Shown: positions 52,877 to 63,373, numbered from the stretch's first letter. The stretch: DNA of 64,000 nt from Bog-473 sp963817735 (GCA_963817735.1 CAWFPP010000003.1:1-64000), one strand, 5' to 3'. The notes: generated by a model not told the origin, from the letters alone. Numbers and translations: made by a program.

Positions 52877-54361
52877 CTACGGCTGGGCGAAGCCGTAGAT
52901 GGGCACGCCGTTGTACGAGGCGGAGTCCGCCGGCAGGAACGGCCCGTCCAGCGCGGTCGAGAGATAGCCGCTCCGGCCCGGGCCCGAGTCTCCGCCCACC
53001 GTCATGATGGCGTCGTCGGGCCAGACCTGCGTGACGATCCCCACGTGCACGGAGGTCGACGTGCTCTGCGGTCCCGACCCGTACAGGACGGCATCTCCGA
53101 CCGCCGGCATCGCCGTGGGCGGCAGCGCGGCGCCGTAGGTGGCGGCCCAGCCCCAGATGTCGCCCGTGAAGGCGTCGCGCGGGATGGGGATGCCCGCCTG
53201 CTCCCAGGCCCAGGTGGCGAAGAGCGCGCACCATTCCTCACAGGGCCCGTACGGGTTGCAGTAGAGGCCCTGCGTATCGGGGTCGGGGAAGATCTGCGAG
53301 GCCGCCGCATCGGCGATGGTGGTCGAGCCGGGGAACATCGCTTCGGGCGTCGCGGTGGAGAAACCGTACTGCCAGGCCTGCGGATCGAGGAGCCAGTACC
53401 CGGTCCCCTGGTTGTTCCCGATGATGGCCGAAATCTGGGTCGCCGTCGGAGTGAGGGAGAGGCCGCCGTAGGCCTGGGCGTCGCCGAAGGGCAGGACGAC
53501 CCCGTTCTGGGTCGCGATGAGGTAGCCGCCGCCGTCGGGTGAGGCCACCATGCCGACCGCCGCGTCCGGCAGGTTCTCGGCACCGGCCGAGCCGTAGAAG
53601 CCGGCGTCCCCGTAGGCGAAGATGCCGCCGTCGGAGGCGACGAGCCAGTACCCCTTGCCGTCGTGCGTCGTCGCCATGCCGACAATGGGTTCGTTGAGCA
53701 CCATGCCACCGGTGCTCCCGTAGAAGCCGGCGTCACCGTAGGCGAAGATGCCGCCGTCGGCGGCGACGAGCCAGTACCCCTTGCCGTCGGGCGTGGACGC
53801 CATGCCGACGATCGGCTGGTTCAGGTGCGTGCTGCCCATGGACCCGTCGAAGGGAGCATCCCCGTAGGCGAACACGCCGCCATCGAGCGCGCCCAGCCAG
53901 TAGCCCTTTGCGTCGGGCGTGAGCGCCATGGCCACGATGGGTCCCTGCAGCGGCAAGCTGCCGGCAGAACCCTCGAAGGTGGCATCGCCGAAGGCGAACA
54001 CGCCACCGTCCGCGCTGGCCAGGACGTACCCGCCACCGTCGTCGGTGGCGGCTCCGGAGAAGACGGGTGAGTTCAAGGGTTGGGGCAGGACCGGTTCGGT
54101 CAGGCTCACGCTGCCGAAGCCGATCATTCCTCCGTCGTCGTAGGCGTGCGCCGTCTCGGTCGCTCCCGCGGGCGTGGTGCCGGCGGGAGCGACGGCCAGT
54201 CCGGCGACGAGCGCGCCGGGGACGAGGACCGTTGCCACCGCCATGGTCACGAGCGAGGGGACGAGGGAGGCCAGCCGGGGGGCCTTCGGGCGCGGCAGGC
54301 CGACACCCGCGGTGTCTCCGCTCTTGCGCACGACGTCGATTCTGCACGCTGCATTCCGCAC
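52877..54361 (-). CDS. Secreted repeat protein with C-terminal CHAP amidase/peptidase domain
   Basis: A 494-aa exported protein. A basic N-terminus and hydrophobic segment (VTMAVATVLVPGALVAGLAVAPAG) form a signal peptide. Residues ~75-320 are six or so GYWL-x-ASDGGIFAYGDA-x-F-x-GS modules. The C-terminal ~150 residues are a CHAP domain: CEEWCALFATWAWEQAGIPI with the catalytic Cys, SVHVGIVTQV with the His, and VGGDSG. CHAP enzymes cut peptidoglycan amide bonds. Start is GTG 54361; GTG 54331 gives a more usual signal peptide. A GTAAC direct repeat (54377-54398) lies upstream. Confidence 0.85.
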   Translation of the reverse strand: MRNAACRIDVVRKSGDTAGVGLPRPKAPRLASLVPSLVTMAVATVLVPGALVAGLAVAPAGTTPAGATETAHAYDDGGMIGFGSVSLTEPVLPQPLNSPVFSGAATDDGGGYVLASADGGVFAFGDATFEGSAGSLPLQGPIVAMALTPDAKGYWLGALDGGVFAYGDAPFDGSMGSTHLNQPIVGMASTPDGKGYWLVAADGGIFAYGDAGFYGSTGGMVLNEPIVGMATTHDGKGYWLVASDGGIFAYGDAGFYGSAGAENLPDAAVGMVASPDGGGYLIATQNGVVLPFGDAQAYGGLSLTPTATQISAIIGNNQGTGYWLLDPQAWQYGFSTATPEAMFPGSTTIADAAASQIFPDPDTQGLYCNPYGPCEEWCALFATWAWEQAGIPIPRDAFTGDIWGWAATYGAALPPTAMPAVGDAVLYGSGPQSTSTSVHVGIVTQVWPDDAIMTVGGDSGPGRSGYLSTALDGPFLPADSASYNGVPIYGFAQP

Positions 54362-54376
54362 CGGTGCTCCGGAGCG

Positions 54377-54398
54377 GTTACGAAGTCGTTACGAAGTC
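54377..54398 (-). promoter_or_regulatory. Tandem 11-bp repeat resembling an MtrA box
   Basis: GTTACGAAGTC occurs twice in direct tandem. On the strand of the secreted hydrolase gene this reads GTAAC-N6-GTAAC. GTAAC direct repeats with 11-bp period resemble the binding sites reported for the response regulator MtrA, which controls cell-wall hydrolases. It also lies 105-127 bp before acnA. Confidence 0.5.
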
Positions 54399-54503
54399 AC
54401 CGCTCAACGCCGGTGTCGGCAAGCGCGCGCGCTCCGGGTCGCCGCGGGGACGCCCGGGCGACCCCTGTGGGCGGTCCGGACGGCGTCACGGCAGAATGGG
54501 GCC

Positions 54504-57215
<2,712 letters not shown>

Positions 57216-57222
57216 GGCTCTC

Positions 57223-57238
57223 GCCGGCGTCAGCCGGC
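57223..57238. terminator. GC-rich hairpin between converging genes
   Basis: GCCGGC-GTCA-GCCGGC forms a perfect 6-bp stem between the acnA stop and the amidotransferase stop. It has no T-tract, so it is a weak intrinsic terminator at most, possibly bidirectional. Confidence 0.35.
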
Positions 57239-57922
57239 TGGGCCGGGGCCGGCCAGACCGACGAAACGGCGCAGGATGCCGTCGCCGGCTCGAGCAACGT
57301 GCGCCACGTCGGAGGCGCGCAGGAAGACGCCGGGCGGGAGGTGTGGCCCCCAGTGGGCCACGAGACTGGCCGTCACCTCCACGTGGAACTGCAGCCCATA
57401 GGCGCAGTCGCCCACCCGGAAGGCCTGGTTCTCGTAGGCGGCGTTGCCGGCCAGGCGCACCGCGCCCTCGGGCAGGCCGAAGGTCTCCCCGTGCCAGTGC
57501 ACACACGGCAAGGGGGTGGGGGCCGGACCGAAGACGGGATCGCCGATGGCCTCCGTCGTGAGATGGACCTCGCCGACGCCACACTCGGGCGCCGGTCCCC
57601 GGGTCACCGTCGCACCCAACGCGGCAGCGAGCTGCTGGGCTCCGAGGCACACCCCGAGGACGGGGCGTCCGGCTTCGACCGCGGCGCGCAGCAGGGCGCG
57701 CTCGGCGGCCAGCCAGACCAGGTCGTCGTGCACGCTCATCGGCCCGCCCATCACCACGAGCCCCGCCACGTCCGTCAGCGCGTCGGGCGACGGGAGGGTG
57801 TCGCCACGGTCCACGCGCAGGATCGTCAGCTCGGCGCCGGCGTCCCTGACAGCAGTGGCGATGGCGCCGGGACCCTCGAAGGCCACGTGCTGCACCAGCA
57901 GCCAGGGATCGCCGACGCCCAT
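57230..57922 (-). CDS. Class I glutamine amidotransferase-like protein
   Basis: A 230-aa GATase1-domain protein. The nucleophile elbow GRPVLGVCLGAQQLAAALG carries the catalytic Cys, and YGLQFHVEVT the His-x-Glu. VVMGGPMSVHDD is the oxyanion region. It is a stand-alone protein of the GMP-synthase-like group (YfeJ type) that may hydrolyse gamma-glutamyl bonds in small molecules. ATG 57922. It follows the PIG-L gene with a 6-bp gap on the same strand. Confidence 0.86.
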   Translation of the reverse strand: MGVGDPWLLVQHVAFEGPGAIATAVRDAGAELTILRVDRGDTLPSPDALTDVAGLVVMGGPMSVHDDLVWLAAERALLRAAVEAGRPVLGVCLGAQQLAAALGATVTRGPAPECGVGEVHLTTEAIGDPVFGPAPTPLPCVHWHGETFGLPEGAVRLAGNAAYENQAFRVGDCAYGLQFHVEVTASLVAHWGPHLPPGVFLRASDVAHVARAGDGILRRFVGLAGPGPAG

Positions 57923-57928
57923 ATCGCT

Positions 57929-58681
57929 TCAGGGAATGCGGACGACCCGGAAGAGCTCGGCGCTGCGGCCCGCCCCCAGCCCGGCCAGCTCCGCGTTGCC
58001 ACGCGCCCAGTCGCGGACGCGCTGCGCCACGCCGTCGGGGTCGGCCATCTGGCTCTTGTGGCACAAGAGCGCGGCCACCTTGTGCTCCACCGTCGCTGTT
58101 GTGTCGACCGCCACCCCGGCCTGCTGGCCGCCGGGGCCCATGATCCACAGCTCCGGGACGCTCCAGGGCTCGAGGCGCTCGACGTCGAGCAGCTCGGTAT
58201 GGGCGAAGGGGTTGCGCGCGTCGGGGTACACGGCATTCATCGCCGCCTCGCCGGTGGCCAGGTGGTCGGGATGGCTGGCGAAAATGAACTCGAGGTTCCG
58301 CTCGGGCGACTGGGTCACCACCCGCTCGGGCCTGACCTCACGGATGACGCGGCTGATGTCACGACGCAGCTCGCGCGTCGTCTCGACCATGCCGTCGGGG
58401 TGGCCGAGGAACCGCACGTCGCTCACGCCGACGACCGCGGCGGCGGCGCGCTGCTCGTCCTGGCGCAGCGCCGCCATGTCGACCCGTGACATGGCGCGGT
58501 CCGAGCCCCCGGATTCGCCGGAGGTGGCGATGCAGTAGGTGACCTCGACGCCGGCAGCGGTGAAGGCCGCCACCGCGCCCGCAGCGCCGAAGTCGACGTC
58601 GTCGGGGTGGGCGGTCACGACGAGCACGCGGCGGACTCCGTCGTCGGGTGACCAGACCGGGATCGGCCCCTCGTCGCTCAG
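57929..58681 (-). CDS. PIG-L family N-acetylglucosaminyl deacetylase-like protein
   Basis: A ~250-aa zinc-dependent deacetylase of the LmbE/MshB/BshB type. Zinc ligands are in RRVLVVTAHPDDVDFGAAG (H-P-DD) and EFIFASHPDHLATGEAAM (H-x-x-H). TGESGGSDRA and RFLGHPDGMVETT are family segments. Members deacetylate GlcNAc-linked small molecules in mycothiol or antibiotic routes. The stop of the helicase (TGA 58680-58678) overlaps a CTG at 58681 in this frame (CTGA), suggesting a coupled CTG start; the first conventional codon is GTG 58627, which would begin at the VLVVTAHPDD strand. Confidence 0.86.
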   Translation of the reverse strand: MSDEGPIPVWSPDDGVRRVLVVTAHPDDVDFGAAGAVAAFTAAGVEVTYCIATSGESGGSDRAMSRVDMAALRQDEQRAAAAVVGVSDVRFLGHPDGMVETTRELRRDISRVIREVRPERVVTQSPERNLEFIFASHPDHLATGEAAMNAVYPDARNPFAHTELLDVERLEPWSVPELWIMGPGGQQAGVAVDTTATVEHKVAALLCHKSQMADPDGVAQRVRDWARGNAELAGLGAGRSAELFRVVRIP

Positions 58682-59958
58682 AGGACGCTCTCCTCGGGGA
58701 GGGGGGTCCACGCACCCAGGTCGGCCAGGCGCGGGTCGTTGGAGAACATCTCGACGATGGGGATGCGCAGGCCCAGCCGGCGCTGGATCACCTCCATCTC
58801 GACCAACTGGTTCCACAGGGACAGGCTGACCACCACGCCGGCCTTGCCGGCCCGGGCCGTACGGCCCGACCGGTGCAGGTAGGCCTTGTGGTCCTCGGGC
58901 GGGTCGTAGTGGATGACGCCGTCGACCCCTTCGATGTGCAGGCCCCGGGCCGCCACGTCGGTGGCGACGAGGACCGCGAGCTTGCCGTTCGAGAAGTCGG
59001 CCAGCGCCCGCTCGCGGTTGGCCTGGCGCAGGTCGCCGTGGATCGCCTGGGCATTGATGCCCTCCTTGACGAGATTCTCGACGAGGCGGTCCGCCCCGCG
59101 CTTGGTGCGCACGAAGAGCAGCGACTTCTCCTGGCTCCGGCAGATGGCCGCCGCCACCTTGACCTTGTCCATCTGGTGCACCTGCAGGAAGCGGTGCTCC
59201 ATGAGGGTCACGGTCTGGGTGGAGGAGGCCACCTCGTGGAAGACCGGGTCCGTCAGGTACCGCTTGACCAGCCGGTCGACGGCGCCGTCGAGCGTGGCGG
59301 AGAACAGCAACGTCTGGTGGGGCTGATCGAGGCGTCGAAGGACCCACTCGACCTGGGGCATGAAACCCATATCGGCCATGCGGTCGGCCTCGTCGAGCAC
59401 GAGTGTCTCGAGCTCGTCCACGGCGACTTCGCCGCGATCGCCGAGATCGATCAGGCGGCCCGGCGTGGCGATCACCACGTCCACTCCCTTGCGGAGCTTG
59501 GCCACCTGGCGGTCGATGTCGGCACCGCCGTAGACGGCGACGGCCCGCAGGCCCAGCTTCTTCGCCAGCGGAGCCAGGACGTCGTAGACCTGCACGGCCA
59601 GCTCACGCGTCGGCAGCAGGACGAGCGCCAGCGGCTTGGCCGGCCGGGAGGCGGGGCGGGGACCCTGGCCCTCCCGGGTCGCCTTGGCCCGCTGCAACAG
59701 CGGCACACCGAAGGCGAGCGTCTTGCCGGAGCCGGTCTTGGCCTTGCCGCACACGTCACGGCCCGCCAGGGCGTCGGCGACCGTCAGGGCCTGAATTGGA
59801 AAAGCGCTGACGATGCCTTCATCGGCCAGCGCTTTGTTCAGTTCGGGTGAGACGCCGAGGGACTCGAAGGTCCGGGCGGTCTCGTAGGTATCGTCGCCGA
59901 TGGCATCGCTGTCCGGGGCGGTGCCGGCGTGCGCGCCGGCCAGGGCATCAACAGTCAT
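58678..59958 (-). CDS. DEAD-box RNA helicase (RhlE-like)
   Basis: A 426-aa ATP-dependent RNA helicase. Q-motif region (TFESLGVSPELNKALADEGI...PIQALTV), Walker A AKTGSGKT, LVLLPTRELA, ATPGRLID, Walker B LVLDEADRM, SATLDGAV, and the second RecA domain with ATDVAARGLHIEGVDGVIHYD and HRSGRTARAG are all in order. No long C-terminal extension, so it resembles the short RhlE class. ATG 59958. It shares a 4-nt junction with the PIG-L gene and is divergent from the peroxiredoxin gene. Confidence 0.94.
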   Translation of the reverse strand: MTVDALAGAHAGTAPDSDAIGDDTYETARTFESLGVSPELNKALADEGIVSAFPIQALTVADALAGRDVCGKAKTGSGKTLAFGVPLLQRAKATREGQGPRPASRPAKPLALVLLPTRELAVQVYDVLAPLAKKLGLRAVAVYGGADIDRQVAKLRKGVDVVIATPGRLIDLGDRGEVAVDELETLVLDEADRMADMGFMPQVEWVLRRLDQPHQTLLFSATLDGAVDRLVKRYLTDPVFHEVASSTQTVTLMEHRFLQVHQMDKVKVAAAICRSQEKSLLFVRTKRGADRLVENLVKEGINAQAIHGDLRQANRERALADFSNGKLAVLVATDVAARGLHIEGVDGVIHYDPPEDHKAYLHRSGRTARAGKAGVVVSLSLWNQLVEMEVIQRRLGLRIPIVEMFSNDPRLADLGAWTPLPEESVL

Positions 59959-60137
59959 GGATCCGCTCTCTCTGTTGTACGGCGGGGCTGTGCGCCTTCC
60001 AGAGAAGTGGGAATCAGCCCCGACTCATCGGCCCCCGCCGATGGTCGCACTGCCATTGTACCAGGCCAGGATGGGTCAACGGCGCGACCCTGTGCCAAAG
60101 TGAGGCGTTCAGCACCGCGACAGAAGGAGCGCCGACC

Positions 60138-60605
60138 ATGGCCAAACTCGAGGCGGGAGCAACGGCCCCCGCGTTCACCCTGCCTGACCAGGATGGCAAA
60201 CCGGTCAAGCTCTCGGACTTCAAGGGGCAGCGGGTGATCGTGTACTTCTATCCCGCCGACGACACGCCCGGGTGCACCAAGGAGGCGTGTCAGTTCAACG
60301 ACAACCTCAAGACCTTCGAGAAGGCCGGGGTGGCGGTGCTCGGCATTTCGCCCGACAAGGCGGAGAAGCACGTGAAGTTCCGCACCAAGTACAAGCTGAA
60401 GTTCCCTCTTCTCACCGACGCCGAGAAGAAGGTCATGGAGAAATACGGGGCCTGGGGCGAGAAGACGATGTACGGCAAGAAGACCGTCGGCACCATCCGT
60501 TCGACGTTCCTGGTGGGCCCGAACGGCAAGGTCCAACGGACGTGGTACCACGTGCGGGCGGACGGGCACGCGGCCAAGGTGCTGGAGGAGATCGCCGAGG
60601 ACTGA
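60138..60605 (+). CDS. bcp: Thioredoxin-dependent thiol peroxidase (BCP/PrxQ)
   Basis: A 155-aa peroxiredoxin. The peroxidatic Cys is C46 and the resolving Cys C51 in DDTPGCTKEACQF, the five-residue spacing typical of PrxQ. RSTFLVGPNGKVQRTWY is the conserved C-terminal strand. It reduces H2O2 and alkyl hydroperoxides with thioredoxin. ATG 60138 has AGAAGGAG upstream; the longer upstream frame is discarded. Confidence 0.95.
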   Translation: MAKLEAGATAPAFTLPDQDGKPVKLSDFKGQRVIVYFYPADDTPGCTKEACQFNDNLKTFEKAGVAVLGISPDKAEKHVKFRTKYKLKFPLLTDAEKKVMEKYGAWGEKTMYGKKTVGTIRSTFLVGPNGKVQRTWYHVRADGHAAKVLEEIAED

Positions 60606-60716
60606 CGCACGCGCCGGCTTCTCTACGTGCTGTCTCCACAGCGCGTCAGCGCCGTGACGAACCGCGGTTTGCGCTACTGCACGTGACAGGCTTCCTTGCG
60701 ACGACGAGGAGGCCAC

Positions 60717-61397
60717 ATGGGGCAGGGAATCAGTGCAATCCTGACGTTCGCCATCGGGGTGGCCATCAGCCCGGTGCCGATCATCGCCGTGATACTGATG
60801 CTGTTCTCGGCGCGGGCCCGCGTCAACGGGCCGGCCTTTCTCGTGGGATGGGTGCTCTCGCTCGCGGTCGTGAGCACCGTCATTTACGTCGTGTCGCACG
60901 ACGGCAACGTGGCGACCAGCAGCACGGCGGCGGACTCGGTGTCGTGGGGCAAGATCGTCCTCGGCGTCGCTTTGCTCGCATTGGCGCGGCGCAACTGGCG
61001 CAAGCGCCCGGCGGCGGGCGAGGAGCCGGAGATGCCCAAGTGGCTCTCCACCGTCGATTCGCTTTCTCCGGTGAAAGCGTTCGGGCTGGCGGTGGTGCTG
61101 GCCGCAGTCAACCCGAAGAACCTCATCCTCACGGCCGGTGCCGCCGCCGGTCTGGCCCAGGTCTCCGGGTTGTCGACCACCGACGCGGTGGTATCGATCG
61201 CAGTGTTCGTCGTCATCGCGAGCCTTTCCATCGCCGTCCCGGTGCTCTACGCGCTGTTCGGGGGGGAAAAAGCCCGGACAACCCTCGACGCGGCCAAGGC
61301 GTGGCTCACCACGCACAACGCGGCGGTGATGGCCGTGCTCTTCCTCGTCTTCGGTGTGGACCTCATCGCCAAGGGGTTGCCACCGCTCACCAGCTGA
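60717..61397 (+). CDS. GAP/SfLAP-family (LysE-like) membrane protein
   Basis: A 226-aa six-helix membrane protein: ISAILTFAIGVAISPVPIIAVILMLFS (with the PVP motif typical of the group), ARVNGPAFLVGWVLSLAVVSTVI, KIVLGVALLALARRNWRKRP, VKAFGLAVVLAAVNPKNLIL (conserved NPKN) and two more. It matches the Sap/GAP family that includes mycobacterial glycopeptidolipid and sulfolipid export helpers. ATG 60717 with AGGAGG upstream. Followed by the GntR operon; different transcription unit by spacing and promoter. Confidence 0.83.
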   Translation: MGQGISAILTFAIGVAISPVPIIAVILMLFSARARVNGPAFLVGWVLSLAVVSTVIYVVSHDGNVATSSTAADSVSWGKIVLGVALLALARRNWRKRPAAGEEPEMPKWLSTVDSLSPVKAFGLAVVLAAVNPKNLILTAGAAAGLAQVSGLSTTDAVVSIAVFVVIASLSIAVPVLYALFGGEKARTTLDAAKAWLTTHNAAVMAVLFLVFGVDLIAKGLPPLTS

Positions 61398-61423
61398 GAC
61401 CGAACGGGTTGGCCGGCCGCGAC

Positions 61424-61452
61424 TTGACACTGGCCCCTCTCAGGTACATATT
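61424..61452 (+). promoter_or_regulatory. Promoter of the GntR-ABC operon
   Basis: TTGACA (61424-61429), 17 nt, CATATT (61447-61452). The start point would fall near 61459, inside the palindrome at 61451-61472, which fits repression by the GntR protein. Confidence 0.6.
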
Positions 61453-61472
61453 TATCTAGTTACCTAGATAAA
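61451..61472. promoter_or_regulatory. GntR (YtrA-type) operator palindrome
   Basis: TTTATCTAG, spacer TTAC, CTAGATAAA: perfect 9-bp arms, 22 bp in all, strikingly AT-rich in this genome. It overlaps the -10/start point of the promoter and ends 14 bp before the GTG of the GntR gene. The gene's own product is the obvious ligand-responsive binder. Confidence 0.8.
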
Positions 61473-61486
61473 ATAAGTGAGGTCAG

Positions 61487-61879
61487 GTGATCGAGTTCCA
61501 CCTGGACAGCCGCTCCGGCGTCTCCCCCTATCTGCAGATCGTCCAGCAGGTCCGCCGGGCGCTGCGCGTCGGCATGCTGCGGGAAGGCGACCAGCTGCCG
61601 ACGGTCAAGGAGGCCGTGGGGCAGCTGGCCATCAACCCCAACACGGTGCTCAAGGCCTATAGAGAGCTCGAGCACGAGGGCCTGGCCAGCGCCCGCCCCG
61701 GCGTCGGCACCTTCGTGACCGGGAGCCTGGGCGCCGAGTCGATCGCCGCCCAGGGCCCGCTGCGTCAGGCCCTGCAGCGCTGGATCGTCAAGGCCCGCCG
61801 GGCCGGGCTCGACGACGAGAGCATCGAGGCGCTGTTCCGCGACTCCTTTCGTTCCACGGCCGAGCAGGACATAGCTTGA
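61487..61879 (+). CDS. GntR-family (YtrA subfamily) regulator
   Basis: A 130-aa repressor: winged helix SRSGVSPYLQIVQQVRRALRVGMLREGDQLPTVKEAVGQLAINPNTVLKAYRELEHEGLASARPGVGTFV, then a short ~55-residue helical tail, the small effector domain of the YtrA group. YtrA regulators control adjacent ABC transporters. Start GTG 61487 (VIEFHLDSRSG), with AGTGAGGTC upstream. The last codon and stop (GCT TGA) are partly supplied by the TnpB element that begins at 61876; the uninterrupted sequence would read GCG TGA, overlapping the ABC gene start. Confidence 0.9.
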   Translation: MIEFHLDSRSGVSPYLQIVQQVRRALRVGMLREGDQLPTVKEAVGQLAINPNTVLKAYRELEHEGLASARPGVGTFVTGSLGAESIAAQGPLRQALQRWIVKARRAGLDDESIEALFRDSFRSTAEQDIA

Positions 61880-62000
61880 CTGCTCCCACGACTGAACCCG
61901 TGGGATTCTGGAGCTCAGGCTGCCAGGGTCCCCGCGGGGATCTTGGTCTTCTTGCCGTCAGCGCCCTCCGGGACCACTGCATCGACGGGTTCAGACCTGC
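61876..62000 (-). ncRNA. Predicted omega/reRNA at the 3' end of tnpB
   Basis: TnpB nucleases use an RNA made from the tnpB 3' end and right end of the element, with the guide read from the flanking DNA. Here that RNA would run leftward through the hairpin at 61904-61885 and into the antisense of the GntR gene end (guide beginning GCTATGTCCTGC). The extent is inferred from the family, not seen directly. Confidence 0.35.
61885..61904. repeat. Right-end hairpin of the TnpB element
   Basis: CCCACG, 8-nt loop, CGTGGG: a perfect 6-bp stem 9 bp inside the element end, in the position of the subterminal hairpin recognised by Y1 transposases and folded in reRNA. Confidence 0.65.
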
Positions 62001-63204
62001 CCGCCGATGCCCCGATCCGAAGCGGGTTCAGGTTTCGGGCGCTGTTGCGGTCGCGTCCGAGGACGAGTCCACACGCCCGGCACCGATAGACCCGGTCCGA
62101 GAGCTCGATGCGGGGCTTGGCTTTCGCCCCGCAACAACTACATCTCTGCGTCGTGTCCTTCGCCGGGAAGGCCACGATGTCCTTGCCGGCCTTGGTGGCC
62201 TGCCACTCGAGGATCGAGCGGAAGTGGATCCAAGCGGCATCGGCGATGGAACGGTTGAGGCCGGCCTTGCGTCGACACGTTCGACCAGAGCGCCTCTTGT
62301 CGCCCGCCCGCTTGGCGCTGGACATCATGTTCTTGACGGCGAGTTCCTCGACGCCGATGGTGTCGTAGGAGTTCAGAAGAGTGCGGGCGGCCTTGTGAGC
62401 GAAGTCGCCCCGCTGATTGGCCACCTGGGCCGCCAGCCGAGCCACTCGGCTCTTGGCTTTGGCCCGATTGGCCGATCCCATCTGCTTGGTGGCGACATTG
62501 CGCTGCGAACGCGCCAGCGCCTTGGCCGCCGCTCGGGCAAAGCGTGGGTTGGCGATGTCGGTGCCCGGGTCTTCGGTCGTGGCGAAAGTGCTGAGACCCA
62601 GATCGAGGCCGGTGCACCTTCCGGTCCGAGGGGTTGGGCTCTCAGCCGCCTCGATCCTGACGACGAAGCTGGCCCAGTAGTGGCCGAGTGCGTCGCGCTT
62701 GATGGTCACCGAGGTCGGCTCGGAGGGGAGCGGCCGGGACCACACCACCCGCAGTGGAAGGCGCCTCCCTTCGACCGCGACCTCGAGGCGGTCACCCCGG
62801 CAGCCCGGACTCTTGAGCCCCAGTCCGGTTCCGTCGACTTTAAAGCCGTTCTTGGTCCACCGCGCCGTGGCGAAGAAGTCCCTTCGCTTCTTAAAGGTTG
62901 GCCGGCCGGCTGGGTTCGACTTGTCGAAGAAGGCCGAGATGGATCGCGTCAGGTCCCGGAGCACCTGTTGCTGGGGCACGCTTGGGGACGCGGCCAACCA
63001 TTCGAACCGGCTGCGCCAGTCCGTCAGCTCAGCATTCATGTCCTTGTAGGACAACGAGATGTGCTCATGGCACCACAGGTCGCTCCAACGCCCAAGGGCC
63101 TGGTTCCAGACGAACTTGCACGATTCGAACACGCCTTTGAGGGCCAGGGTGTCGCTCGGGCTGGCTCGGAGCCGGTAGCGGTAACGGGCCTCGTGGGTGG
63201 ACAC
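61915..63204 (-). CDS. tnpB: RNA-guided nuclease TnpB
   Basis: A 429-aa TnpB. N-terminal helical/OB part includes CKFVWNQALGRW and AGRPTFKKRRDFF. The RuvC nuclease residues are intact: D201 in CTGLDLGLSTFAT, E286 in IGVEELAVKNM and D385 in LGRDRNSARNL. The zinc ribbon is CSCCG (C355, C358) with YRCRACG (C375, C378). The start used is GTG 63204 (MSTHEARYRYRL); no strong ribosome site is visible. With all catalytic residues present it could be active as a DNA endonuclease guided by its reRNA, which helps retain the element at its site. No accompanying tnpA. Confidence 0.93.
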   Translation of the reverse strand: MSTHEARYRYRLRASPSDTLALKGVFESCKFVWNQALGRWSDLWCHEHISLSYKDMNAELTDWRSRFEWLAASPSVPQQQVLRDLTRSISAFFDKSNPAGRPTFKKRRDFFATARWTKNGFKVDGTGLGLKSPGCRGDRLEVAVEGRRLPLRVVWSRPLPSEPTSVTIKRDALGHYWASFVVRIEAAESPTPRTGRCTGLDLGLSTFATTEDPGTDIANPRFARAAAKALARSQRNVATKQMGSANRAKAKSRVARLAAQVANQRGDFAHKAARTLLNSYDTIGVEELAVKNMMSSAKRAGDKRRSGRTCRRKAGLNRSIADAAWIHFRSILEWQATKAGKDIVAFPAKDTTQRCSCCGAKAKPRIELSDRVYRCRACGLVLGRDRNSARNLNPLRIGASAGRSEPVDAVVPEGADGKKTKIPAGTLAA

Positions 63205-63330
63205 TCAAGCCGCCCTGTCTTGATTCTCGACGTCGTGGCGGAGGACGGCGAGAGGCGACGAACGGAAGGACATCGGATGAATCATCTCAATCGGTCGCGA
63301 CAGGATCGGGGGCTCGAATGGGCTACACCT

Positions 63331-63350
63331 CCCAGGCCTAAAGCTGTGGG
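63331..63350. repeat. Left-end imperfect hairpin of the TnpB element
   Basis: CCCAGGCC...GCTGTGGG: outer CCCA/TGGG pairs with mismatches inside, 23 bp from the left end (63373). It resembles the subterminal structure of IS200/IS605-type ends. Confidence 0.4.
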
Positions 63351-63373
63351 CTTCCCGCCCCACACCGCATAGC

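Larger units (their letters stand above)
61876..63373 (-). mobile_element. TnpB-only IS200/IS605-type (IS1341-like) element
   Basis: A 1,498-bp element carrying only tnpB. Ends were placed by rejoining flanks: 61875 joined to 63374 restores GACATAGC|GTGAGC, an intact stop/start overlap between the GntR and ABC genes. On the tnpB strand the flank before the left end reads CTCAC, and the right end terminates in TCAA, like the TTAC/TCAA pair of IS608; no target duplication is needed. The tnpB-strand right end has a perfect hairpin (61885-61904); the left end has an imperfect one (63331-63350). No tnpA is present, so movement would need a transposase in trans. Confidence 0.78.

Noticed and set aside
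61870..63373. CATAGC as a 6-bp target-site duplication of the TnpB element
   Set aside because: The repeat can be explained without duplication: placing the ends after CTCAC and at TCAA (tnpB strand) restores the ancestral gene junction, and IS200/IS605-type elements do not duplicate targets.
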